From: Paenibacillus ginsengarvi
GTDB taxonomy: Bacteria; Bacillota; Bacilli; Paenibacillales; NBRC-103111
DNA: 64,000 nt
Assembly (NCBI RefSeq): GCF_003626695.1
Contig: NZ_RBAH01000002.1
Span: forward strand, 372,001 to 436,000
Direction of reading: 5' to 3'
Numbering within the stretch: position 1 is the first letter of the stretch; every line of letters starts with the position of its first letter. This document shows, piece by piece, positions 55,091-62,758 of the stretch. The position numbers and the translations under genes are program-made. The notes beneath the pieces are model-generated. The model saw only the letters and a list, made by a program, of their open reading frames with translations, had not been told where the DNA came from and searched no databases.

Positions 55091-56410
55091 CTAACGACTC
55101 AATTCCTCTTTGATGACTTTCGCCGCTTCTTCATTCATCAGACGCAGCGCCGTGTTAAGATCGGCTTCGCCCGCCATCAGAGTGTTCAAATGGGTCGTAT
55201 AGACGTTGCGCACCTTGTTGTCGAACTTGGTCAGGGGTGCAAGCGGGGTGAAGGGATAACGTGTAATCGCTCCCCAGTTTTTGCCTGCGAATACCGATTC
55301 GGAACCGAGCGCCCCAGTGACATCTTTGGATTTGGATGCCATCAGCTTGCCTTTCTTCGACATTTCCATCTGGTATTCGTTCGATGTCCAGAACTTGATG
55401 GCTTCCATTGCCGCATCCGGATGTTTGGAGAGCGAGGTGACGCCGAAGTAGATCGGATTAGCGCGTGAGCCTGCATTCGGTGCTTGTTTAAATACCGGCA
55501 ATGCGGTCATATCCCAGTCCAGTGTCTTCAGTTCTTCCTCAAAGGCGTTTGGAACCGATGCCGTATACAAAATCATCGCCAAGTTGCGATCCTTGCTAAA
55601 CGACGCCCAGTTTGGAAGTTTTTTGGCGGACGCGAACGTTTCCGTCATGACGGGATTTAGAAATACGGTTTGAAACAGCGTTTTCCATCGCTCGTCCGAC
55701 AGGATGGTCGGTTGATTCGTTTTGCCGTCCACGAAAGGAATCGACAGCGAGTTCATACCTGCAAATTGCGCAGTGCCGTTCATGCTGAACCCATAATACT
55801 GGCGTTGACCGTCCGAGCGCGTCATCCGTTTGGCCAGCTCGAACATCTCTTCCCACGTCAAGCCGTCTTTCGGATAGGGCACGCCGAATAAATCGAAGAT
55901 CGTTTTGTTGTAAAAGACAACCAGGCTGTTCAAGGTGACGGGAATCCCGTACAGTTTACCTGCAAACGCCTCCTTTATGGAATCGACCGCAGTCGGCTCC
56001 AACTGGCCGAGATCGATATTATTCTTGCGGGCAAGCTCCGTCATGTCGAACATCAGATTGAATTCCTGCAGCTTTTCCTCGTAGGGGCCTCTGCCATGAT
56101 AAAAAATATCGAACTTGGCGCTACTCCCCAGCATATCCGCCATTGTCGTGCCGACAGCGGACCGGACGTACTTCATTTTAATATGCGGGTACTTCTTTTG
56201 CAGCGGCTCGATATAAACGCGGTTCACTTCGTCTTCGGGATCTCCTACGTCCGAATACAAGGTAAGCTCCACTTCCTTTGGCGAATCAAGCTGCTGTTGG
56301 GCGACTTCTTGTCCTTTCGGATTCGCGTTACCGTTGCTGCAGGCTGTCATAGATACCGCAGTCGCTGCGGCAATAAAGATAAGACCAAGTCGTTTGCCGG
56401 AATTCGGCAT
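55091..56410 (-). CDS. ABC transporter extracellular sugar-binding lipoprotein (family 1)
   Basis: A 439-residue binding protein with signal KRLGLIFIAAATAVSMTAC (lipobox MTAC). Core motifs LTLYSDVGDPEDEVNRVY, IFDLFGVPYPKDGLTWEE and RMTRSDGQRQYYGFSMN. It stands alone, divergent from a LacI regulator with a palindrome between them, so it is likely under that regulator's control. No hydrolase or permease is adjacent, which is unusual for CUT1 systems. Paralogue of the proteins at 9521, 34178, 44390 and 61376. Confidence 0.92.
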   Translation of the reverse strand: MPNSGKRLGLIFIAAATAVSMTACSNGNANPKGQEVAQQQLDSPKEVELTLYSDVGDPEDEVNRVYIEPLQKKYPHIKMKYVRSAVGTTMADMLGSSAKFDIFYHGRGPYEEKLQEFNLMFDMTELARKNNIDLGQLEPTAVDSIKEAFAGKLYGIPVTLNSLVVFYNKTIFDLFGVPYPKDGLTWEEMFELAKRMTRSDGQRQYYGFSMNGTAQFAGMNSLSIPFVDGKTNQPTILSDERWKTLFQTVFLNPVMTETFASAKKLPNWASFSKDRNLAMILYTASVPNAFEEELKTLDWDMTALPVFKQAPNAGSRANPIYFGVTSLSKHPDAAMEAIKFWTSNEYQMEMSKKGKLMASKSKDVTGALGSESVFAGKNWGAITRYPFTPLAPLTKFDNKVRNVYTTHLNTLMAGEADLNTALRLMNEEAAKVIKEELSR

Positions 56411-56481
56411 GTCCTAACCTCCTCTTGAATAGTAAACATTTTTTCACGGCAATGACCCCACTGACACCATTTATTGTAGGT

Positions 56482-56501
56482 GAAACGAAAGCTTCCGTTC
56501 C
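56482..56501. promoter_or_regulatory. candidate LacI-type operator
   Basis: GAAACGAAAGCTTCCGTTCC is a 20-bp palindrome with 8 of 10 pairs matched and AGCT at its centre, typical of LacI-family sites. It lies between the divergent binding-protein and LacI genes. Confidence 0.5.
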
Positions 56502-56570
56502 AGTTGAACATTAGTTTCACTTTTTATAAAATGAAGTTAATGTGTAACTGCGGAAATGGGGGACTGCAAG

Positions 56571-57626
56571 ATGCGGAAGAAAAAAAGCATTACATTAAGA
56601 GAATTGGCGAAACAACTGGATTTGTCCGTGCACACGGTATCCAAAGCACTGCGTGGGTTGCCAGGCATGTCGGAGGAGACCCGGAGTGAAGTAATCCGTA
56701 AAGCACAAGAAGGCGGATACCGAACGAAAGACCAGGAGCGTGTACATGCGGTGGAGCGCATCCCGTTATATTCGGCGGGAAAACCGTACAGGTTCGGGCT
56801 AGTTATCTCCGACCAAAGTGCAGCGATGGAATTGAATCAGCTTATTATGAGCGGCTTGCAGAGCAAGTTGTCAGAGTATGGCCATACGGTCGAGATCCTC
56901 ATCGTTCCTAATATAGTCGAACAAGGGAAAACGTTTGACCATTGGCTGGCGCTGCATCCGCTGGAATATTTAGACGGGATTTTCATCGGACCGATGGTGG
57001 GTGTCGAGCAGGAGGCGCGGCTGCTGCAGTACCGAATTCCTCGCATTTTGATTAATTTTCCGGGCCATGCGGCGGAAGTAGACAGCATAACTTGGGATGT
57101 CGGCACAGCCATTCACCAGTCGATGCGTTACTTGTTTGCAAAAGGGCATCGCAACATCATTTACGTGGGAAGGAGGGAGAAGCACCGGGGCTTCATCATT
57201 CGCTGGCAGGCGTTTGAACAGGCGTGTGCAGCGGCGGGACTGGCATGTCTGCCGGAGGACCATATGCTGGATTACGAAAACCAGCAGCACTGGAACGAAC
57301 AGTTTATAGAGAAGCTGCGGCGCTTGCAGCCGACGGCGATTCTGTGCGGGGTGAAGACTGATCTTGCCTGGATCTATAACGCGTGCAGTGTGCTGGGCAA
57401 GCGTATTCCCGAGGACATCTCGCTAATAAGCATGATGCATATAGAGGACCAACACGTTCCCGAACTATCACGTCCGGTCATCCGCATTCGTGAAAGCGGG
57501 GTAAGGGCGGCGGAGCGGATGTTGTGGCGGCTCGCTAATCCCAATCATCCTTACGAGCATATTTTGTTGCAAGGCGTTTTATTTGAGGGGGCAACGGTGC
57601 GGGTGGCACCAACTCGCACGGATTGA
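56571..57626 (+). CDS. LacI family transcriptional regulator
   Basis: About 351 residues. N-terminal HTH with hinge helix (TLRELAKQLDLSVHTVSKAL, RGLPGMSEETRSEVIRKA) and a periplasmic-binding-protein-like effector domain from ~60 (FGLVISDQSAAMELNQLIMS, YLDGIFIGPMVGVE, RNIIYVGRREKHRGF). ATG 56571 has GGGGGA at the right distance; ATG 56556 is rejected. Divergent from a sugar-binding lipoprotein gene and probably represses it until the sugar binds. The sugar is unknown. Confidence 0.93.
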   Translation: MRKKKSITLRELAKQLDLSVHTVSKALRGLPGMSEETRSEVIRKAQEGGYRTKDQERVHAVERIPLYSAGKPYRFGLVISDQSAAMELNQLIMSGLQSKLSEYGHTVEILIVPNIVEQGKTFDHWLALHPLEYLDGIFIGPMVGVEQEARLLQYRIPRILINFPGHAAEVDSITWDVGTAIHQSMRYLFAKGHRNIIYVGRREKHRGFIIRWQAFEQACAAAGLACLPEDHMLDYENQQHWNEQFIEKLRRLQPTAILCGVKTDLAWIYNACSVLGKRIPEDISLISMMHIEDQHVPELSRPVIRIRESGVRAAERMLWRLANPNHPYEHILLQGVLFEGATVRVAPTRTD

Positions 57627-57737
57627 TAGGGCTATTAGCAATCCATAGGAGGGCCGCAGAGATCAATCCGACTCCATGCCCTCGATCCATCACAATTACA
57701 TCCGTGAAGCTGAAAAGGGAAGGAGGAGGGAGGCAGC

Positions 57738-57833
57738 ATGTGGGCAATATGGGGACGTTACCAGAAAGAGCGAATGTTCTGGGGCGAGGAGTCAGTTGGA
57801 GGAAGCCACCACCGACAACGCGAATATCAGTGA
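57738..57833 (+). CDS. 31-residue small ORF of doubtful status
   Basis: ATG 57738 follows a very strong GAAGGAGGAGGGAGG and encodes MWAIWGRYQKERMFWGEESV plus 11 residues. No recognised similarity. It may be a remnant or chance frame; 57627-57907 otherwise shows no gene. Confidence 0.25.
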   Translation: MWAIWGRYQKERMFWGEESVGGSHHRQREYQ

Positions 57834-57907
57834 CACGTCTACTTATGAGTGATTAACGGCGCGGATGGAACACATGGTTACCGCAGCTGACAAGGGAGAA
57901 CGAAACA

Positions 57908-58549
57908 ATGAAAAAGTACATACTCTTTGATCATGATGGTGTTCTGGTAGATACTGAATTCTGGTATTACAAATCGGGTGAACGCGCTCTGTCTGATATT
58001 GGATTTACCTTGGATAAAGAGCAATACCTCCGCGACATGACCCAGTCATTTGGCACTTGGTCCCAAGCTAGGGCGGCAGGTATTGATGAACAGACCATCA
58101 GCAAGCAGCGCGAGGTCCGCAACGCCTATTATCAGGAATATCTAAGAACAGAAGCCATAGAGATTGAAGGCGTAGTTGAAACGCTAGCCGAACTGTCAAA
58201 GTACGTCCGCATGGCCATCGTGACGACTGCAAAACGTGCGGATTTTCAACTTATTCATGAAAAACGTCAGATTATACCATTCATGGATTTCGTTCTTGTT
58301 CACGAAGACTACGAGCACACCAAGCCGCACCCGGAACCATACTTGACCGGCCTAAAGCGCTTCGGAGCTACGAAAGAAGAAACCCTGGTCGTAGAAGATT
58401 CAAACAGAGGGTTGAGCTCAGCTGTGGCGGCTGGTATCGACTGCGCTATTGTACTTAACGAATTCACAAAATCACATGACTTCTCACAGGCCAGCTATCG
58501 AATCAAGACTCTAAATGAACTAAAGGACATTATCCTGAATGCAACCTGA
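57908..58549 (+). CDS. HAD family phosphatase (beta-phosphoglucomutase-like)
   Basis: A 213-residue HAD hydrolase. Motif I ILFDHDGVLVDTE with nucleophile Asp, motif II MAIVTTAKRAD, motif III KPHPEPY with conserved Lys, motif IV VVEDSNRG. A helical cap at ~15-80 makes it subfamily I, like sugar-phosphate phosphatases and beta-phosphoglucomutases. Cytoplasmic; the substrate is not known. Upstream GGGAGAACG is acceptable. Converges with the carboxylesterase gene. Confidence 0.92.
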   Translation: MKKYILFDHDGVLVDTEFWYYKSGERALSDIGFTLDKEQYLRDMTQSFGTWSQARAAGIDEQTISKQREVRNAYYQEYLRTEAIEIEGVVETLAELSKYVRMAIVTTAKRADFQLIHEKRQIIPFMDFVLVHEDYEHTKPHPEPYLTGLKRFGATKEETLVVEDSNRGLSSAVAAGIDCAIVLNEFTKSHDFSQASYRIKTLNELKDIILNAT

Positions 58550-58602
58550 TCCTTTCGAATCTTCTTCTTCGGCTACCTGCGAGCGATTACAGGCAAAATG
58601 AA

Positions 58603-58634
58603 ACGGCCTCAGTCCCATGGAGGGCTGAGACCGT
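58603..58634. terminator. terminator between convergent genes
   Basis: ACGGCCTCAGTCCC and GGGCTGAGACCGT form an imperfect stem around ATGGA, between the HAD and carboxylesterase genes. No strong T-tract. Confidence 0.5.
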
Positions 58635-58650
58635 GTATGATAGTTCGAGT

Positions 58651-60039
58651 TTAGAGCTTTATGACCTGCATAGGGAAATGGTTCTCTCTCAAGTCGGCTT
58701 CTTGTTCCAGCCTGCACTCCTCATTCAGAATCATCATCGAACGTTCCGTTAAGTTGAACTTAGGCCATTCGGGCAGCCCCTCAGCTTCAGGCTTGCCTGA
58801 ACGAATAAAAGCGGCCCATGCCGCATGCATCCGACCTGCAAGCTTCATTCCTTCCACTGTGTGATCCTCGTTGACATATGGACTTTCCGCCCCGTGAACC
58901 GCCCCCTGCGTACCCGCATACTCGAAACGGTAAAGCCAGACAGATTGCCCCTGTTGTGCCGCCATCTCGGCGAGGCGAACTGTTGCAATCCGATAGAAGC
59001 AGTCCGTCAGCGTGTCTTTCCATGCTTCTTCGGCAGGCTTCTGGAGAGCGGCCCTGCGATAGGCATCCAGGACGAGTCCGCTGTTGTTTCCAAATAAGGT
59101 TTGCAGCTTCTCTTCGTTCCGTGCTTTCAGTCCCGGCGAGTCCGAGAGGAAGGATGCGGCTTCATCTTTATTCGTCCCTATAAGCAGTGGAACTTTGCAG
59201 GCAAGCTTTCCGAGAACCTCGGAAACAGGCTCCATTGGGATCGTGATCCCGTCGCGTACAGGACCAAAAGTATGAAGGCTGTTATCTTGAGCTTCCATAA
59301 TCGTTTGTGCAGGAAGAGTCAGCAACCGGTACGCTTCCTTATGCGGAATGCCCAGCTTATCCAGTAGCCCGAGCGAAATCCGGGTCGCCGTTTGCGTATC
59401 GCGGATTGCTTGCATCGCGCCGCTTCGGGCGATAAGCCGGTGAAATAATCGCTCCGCGGCAGGTACAGTCAAGAGTGTGCTTGCGCATTTGGCTCCGGCC
59501 GACGCGCCTGAGACGGTAATACGGTTAGAGTCGCCTCCAAAGTATGCTATATTTTCTTTCACCCACTTTAGCGCAGCGACGATATCCAGTATCCCGTTGT
59601 TTCCGGAGGTCTGGTAAGCCTCGCCCAACAAATCGCCCAAATACAAAAAGCCGAGCGCCCCCAGCCTGTAGTTAAGGGACACGCATACGATATTATCCCG
59701 CTTGGCAAAAGTGAATCCGGCAAAATCAGCGCCGGCTCCATTCACAAATCCGCCTCCATGGATGTTGACCAGAACGGGGCGGTTCGCTTGCTCTACGCCA
59801 GGCGTCCAAATGTTGAGACTTAAGCAATCCTCGGATTGTCCCTTTAGCATCCCGTTTGGCTGATACGACTTGGGACCGAACCGGTTAGCCTCATAGATTC
59901 CATTCCACGGCTGCTTGGGAAGCGGCGGCAAAAATCGGCGTTCGGCGATGGGCGCCTCGGCATATGGAATTCCGCGAAACATATACAGGTTGCCTTCCTT
60001 TACGCCTCGTACCGTGCCAGATTTGGTATGAATAATCAA
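58651..60039 (-). CDS. carboxylesterase type B (para-nitrobenzyl esterase-like)
   Basis: About 462 residues of the alpha/beta-hydrolase type B family. Conserved RGIPYAEAPI near the N-terminus, SEDCLSLNIWTP, oxyanion region VNIHGGGFVNGAG, nucleophile VSGASAGAK (GxSxG), and a C-terminal His region NEDHTVEGMKLAGRMHAAWA. No signal peptide, so cytoplasmic, perhaps de-esterifying imported oligosaccharides. The frame extends to ATG 60087, but TTG 60039 follows GGGAGG ideally and fits family starts. Divergent from the GntR-LacI regulator across an AT-rich region; likely in its regulon. Confidence 0.9.
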   Translation of the reverse strand: MIIHTKSGTVRGVKEGNLYMFRGIPYAEAPIAERRFLPPLPKQPWNGIYEANRFGPKSYQPNGMLKGQSEDCLSLNIWTPGVEQANRPVLVNIHGGGFVNGAGADFAGFTFAKRDNIVCVSLNYRLGALGFLYLGDLLGEAYQTSGNNGILDIVAALKWVKENIAYFGGDSNRITVSGASAGAKCASTLLTVPAAERLFHRLIARSGAMQAIRDTQTATRISLGLLDKLGIPHKEAYRLLTLPAQTIMEAQDNSLHTFGPVRDGITIPMEPVSEVLGKLACKVPLLIGTNKDEAASFLSDSPGLKARNEEKLQTLFGNNSGLVLDAYRRAALQKPAEEAWKDTLTDCFYRIATVRLAEMAAQQGQSVWLYRFEYAGTQGAVHGAESPYVNEDHTVEGMKLAGRMHAAWAAFIRSGKPEAEGLPEWPKFNLTERSMMILNEECRLEQEADLRENHFPMQVIKL

Positions 60040-60171
60040 CCGAAAAGCCTCCCGTCTATGTTGTTTAAAGCATCCAAATCTTTTCATATCGGCATAGATA
60101 AGTTATACTTAATTTATTATAAATAATATAATAATATCGTCAATAGTATATTGACTAAGGATGGGTGTGCC

Positions 60172-61263
60172 ATGACTAGCTTGCCTTTATACAAACAAAT
60201 ACAAAACGATATTAAGAACATGTATGCGGAAGGGAAACTTCGCGATGGCGACCGCATCCCTTCCGAGAAAGAACTCGCCGATCAATACAACGTAAGCCAG
60301 ATTACGAGCAAGAACGCCTTGATCGGTCTTATGGAGGAAGGTTTTGTCGTGCGCATCAAAGGAAAGGGCACCTTCATAAAGGGCGACGGAGCCTATCAGC
60401 AGAAATTGCTTGCCGGTAACAGCGCCGGGCAGCCGCAGGGAAGAGGAACCATAGGGCTCATCATGCCGCTGCTGGGCAACAGGGTAGGGCTTCAGTTTGT
60501 GAATTGGATCGAGTACTATTCGAACGAGGCCGGCTACGACCTCATGTTAAGAATTACGAGGGAGTCCGCGGAAGAAGAGACGAAAGCAATCGAAGCCTTC
60601 TTGCGCAAAGGGGTTCAAGGCATGATTATCTTCCCTGTGGAGCAGGAAAACTATAACGAGTCGATTTTGCGCTTATCTCTGGAAAAGAAGCCTCTGGTGC
60701 TGCTGGATCGATACTTGAAAGAAATTCGCACGTACAGCGTAAGCTCCGATAATGTTAACGGCGCCTGTGCCGCTGTAGATGAGCTGTTGGAGGAAGGACA
60801 CCGGGCTATCGCCTATATAACCCTGGAAAATACGAACAGCGCGACGGACGAACGAGCGCAAGGATTTGAAAAAGCGTTTCAGACGAGGGGAATCCCGATT
60901 CATAAAAAATTATGGTGCGTCATCCCGCTGCGAACGTTTTATTCCGAAGAAGCCTACGAGCAAATCTTTGAATTTTTGCAGCAAAATTCTGAAATTACGG
61001 CCGTGTTTACCGTTAATACCGTGCTTGCGCAGCTTACGTACAAGGCGCTGAAACGGCTGGGGCGGACCGTTCCCGACTCCGTTAAACTGGTCACGTTCGA
61101 TTTCCCGGATCTGGATCACGTCTCCTGGGTCCAGCAAAATGAACAGGAAATGTGCAGGCAAACGCTTCAGCTTCTTCTCGAACAAATGCAGGGCGTTTAT
61201 GAACCGCGAAGAGAAGTCGTGCCGGTTAAGCTGATCCGGGGAACTCAAGCCTCATCAGAATAA
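60172..61263 (+). CDS. GntR-type HTH / LacI-type effector regulator (AraR-like)
   Basis: About 363 residues. N-terminal GntR winged helix (SLPLYKQIQNDIKNMYAEGK, DRIPSEKELADQYNVSQITS, KGKGTFIKG) and C-terminal PBP1-like effector domain from ~80 (RGTIGLIMPLLGNRVGLQFV, EETKAIEAFLRKGVQGMIIF). This architecture is that of Bacillus AraR, the L-arabinose repressor. ATG 60172 is preferred over TTG 60151 because of AAGGATGG. Next downstream are two ATACT/AGTAT palindromes, then a binding protein and a GH43 enzyme, suggesting arabinose or arabinoxylan-type control; the sugar is inferred from family. Confidence 0.92.
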   Translation: MTSLPLYKQIQNDIKNMYAEGKLRDGDRIPSEKELADQYNVSQITSKNALIGLMEEGFVVRIKGKGTFIKGDGAYQQKLLAGNSAGQPQGRGTIGLIMPLLGNRVGLQFVNWIEYYSNEAGYDLMLRITRESAEEETKAIEAFLRKGVQGMIIFPVEQENYNESILRLSLEKKPLVLLDRYLKEIRTYSVSSDNVNGACAAVDELLEEGHRAIAYITLENTNSATDERAQGFEKAFQTRGIPIHKKLWCVIPLRTFYSEEAYEQIFEFLQQNSEITAVFTVNTVLAQLTYKALKRLGRTVPDSVKLVTFDFPDLDHVSWVQQNEQEMCRQTLQLLLEQMQGVYEPRREVVPVKLIRGTQASSE

Positions 61264-61270
61264 GTTTTTT

Positions 61271-61304
61271 ATACTAGATCAAGTATTTATACTAAATTAA
61301 GTAT
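61271..61304. promoter_or_regulatory. tandem palindromes, candidate GntR-LacI operators
   Basis: ATACTAGATCAAGTAT (61271-61286) and ATACTAAATTAAGTAT (61289-61304) are two 16-bp inverted repeats 18 bp apart, in front of the binding-protein gene. ATACTT/AGTATA half-sites recur in the divergent region at 60105-60110 and near 60145. Likely sites for the adjacent regulator. Confidence 0.6.
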
Positions 61305-61375
61305 ATTAATATATATTTTCGTGCGATATAATTTGTGAGGTAACAGGCTAACCAAATCTTAAGGGGGTCATGAAT

Positions 61376-62698
61376 ATGAAAAAGTTCCCGGATATGGAAC
61401 GGTCCAGGAAACATTTGCTGGTTTATCCTTTATTGCTGTCGCTCGCGGCAGGTTGTTCAAGCGGTGGAGGCCAGCCGTCTGCAGCAGACCCGGTAAAAGA
61501 CAATAAGCCAAAAACTCCGGTCACGCTGAAAGTGCTTTTCGCCAACCCTGGGATGACAAAGGAGATTTTTCAGGAGCTCATCGCCGAGCCGGTTAAAAAG
61601 CTGCATCCGCATATCTCTTTTGATATGGTCGAATTTCAAACGACCTACGGGCTAAAGGAAATGATCGCCGCCGGGGATCTTCCCGACTTCATTTATACCA
61701 CTCCGTATATTCAGGACATGCTCGATAGCGATATTGCGCTTGATCTGACAGAGGCGCTGAAGAAACATCAAATCGATACCGCCCGGTTTAATCCGGTCGT
61801 GATGAACGCGATCAAAGGCTTCGGCTCGAAAGGAGAAATTTATTCCGTTCCGTATATGAGCCAATCGTTTGCCATGTGGTACAACAAAAGTTTATTCGAT
61901 CGCTTTGGCAGCGCTTACCCGACGGACGGCATGACCTGGGATCAGGCGATCGAGCTGAGTAAAAAGCTGGCCCGGCAGGAAAACGGCGTGCAGTATCGAG
62001 GGCTGGTCGCTACCCACGGCGGAATTTCGACCTTTGCTTCTTCGCTGTCCCTCGAGCTTGTCGATTCGAAATCTTTATCAGCGCTTATTTCGGATAAATG
62101 GAATGACGTTTTCGCCAAAGGGAAAGCGCTTTACGATATTGTCGATAATCGCCCGACCAAGTTGAATGCAAGCAATGTACAGCTGTTCGTAAGGGATCAG
62201 ACACTTGCCATGGCGCCGTATTGGACCGGGGGCATGCTCGGAAATTTGAAAGATGCGAAGGATCTGAACTGGGATGTGGTGCAAGTACCGTACTTTGCAG
62301 AAGCGCCTAATAAATATTATCAGGTCGATTATCATCAATTTGTCGTCAGTAAAACAACCAAACATCTCGATGATGTCATGGAAGTGTTGAAGGTGACCGT
62401 ATCGGACGAAGTTCAGGCAAAGGCTGCCCGGCAGGGGAAAGAAACCATACTTGCGAATCAGAGCATTATCGATCAGTTCGCGCAAGATCTTGATTTTGTC
62501 AAAGGCAAAAACCTGAAAGGTATTTTTAAGGGTCAGGCTTCCAACATGATTTTCCAATCCAAATATAACGGCTCGGTTTCGACGGCGATTAACGCGGCGT
62601 TTAACGATGTATTCGAAGGCAAATCGGATATCAATACGGCGCTGCGGAAAGCCAAAGAAGATGCAGACAAAAAAATCGCCGAGTTGAAACAACAATAA
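61376..62698 (+). CDS. ABC transporter extracellular sugar-binding lipoprotein (family 1)
   Basis: About 440 residues with signal and lipobox (LLSLAAGCSSGGG). Core motifs LFDRFGSAYPTDGMTWDQA, VTLKVLFANPGMTKEIF and C-terminal KAKEDADKKIAELKQQ. ATG 61370 is two bases from AAGGGGG; ATG 61376 is better placed. It sits after the GntR-LacI gene and its palindromes and 60 bp before a GH43 gene, so likely carries arabino- or xylo-oligosaccharides. Paralogue of the other four family-1 binding proteins; no permease in view. Confidence 0.93.
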   Translation: MKKFPDMERSRKHLLVYPLLLSLAAGCSSGGGQPSAADPVKDNKPKTPVTLKVLFANPGMTKEIFQELIAEPVKKLHPHISFDMVEFQTTYGLKEMIAAGDLPDFIYTTPYIQDMLDSDIALDLTEALKKHQIDTARFNPVVMNAIKGFGSKGEIYSVPYMSQSFAMWYNKSLFDRFGSAYPTDGMTWDQAIELSKKLARQENGVQYRGLVATHGGISTFASSLSLELVDSKSLSALISDKWNDVFAKGKALYDIVDNRPTKLNASNVQLFVRDQTLAMAPYWTGGMLGNLKDAKDLNWDVVQVPYFAEAPNKYYQVDYHQFVVSKTTKHLDDVMEVLKVTVSDEVQAKAARQGKETILANQSIIDQFAQDLDFVKGKNLKGIFKGQASNMIFQSKYNGSVSTAINAAFNDVFEGKSDINTALRKAKEDADKKIAELKQQ

Positions 62699-62758
62699 AC
62701 GGATCGGCACGAGTGATCCTGCTGCGGGATCATGCCGATGCGGCAAGGGGCTATTCGC

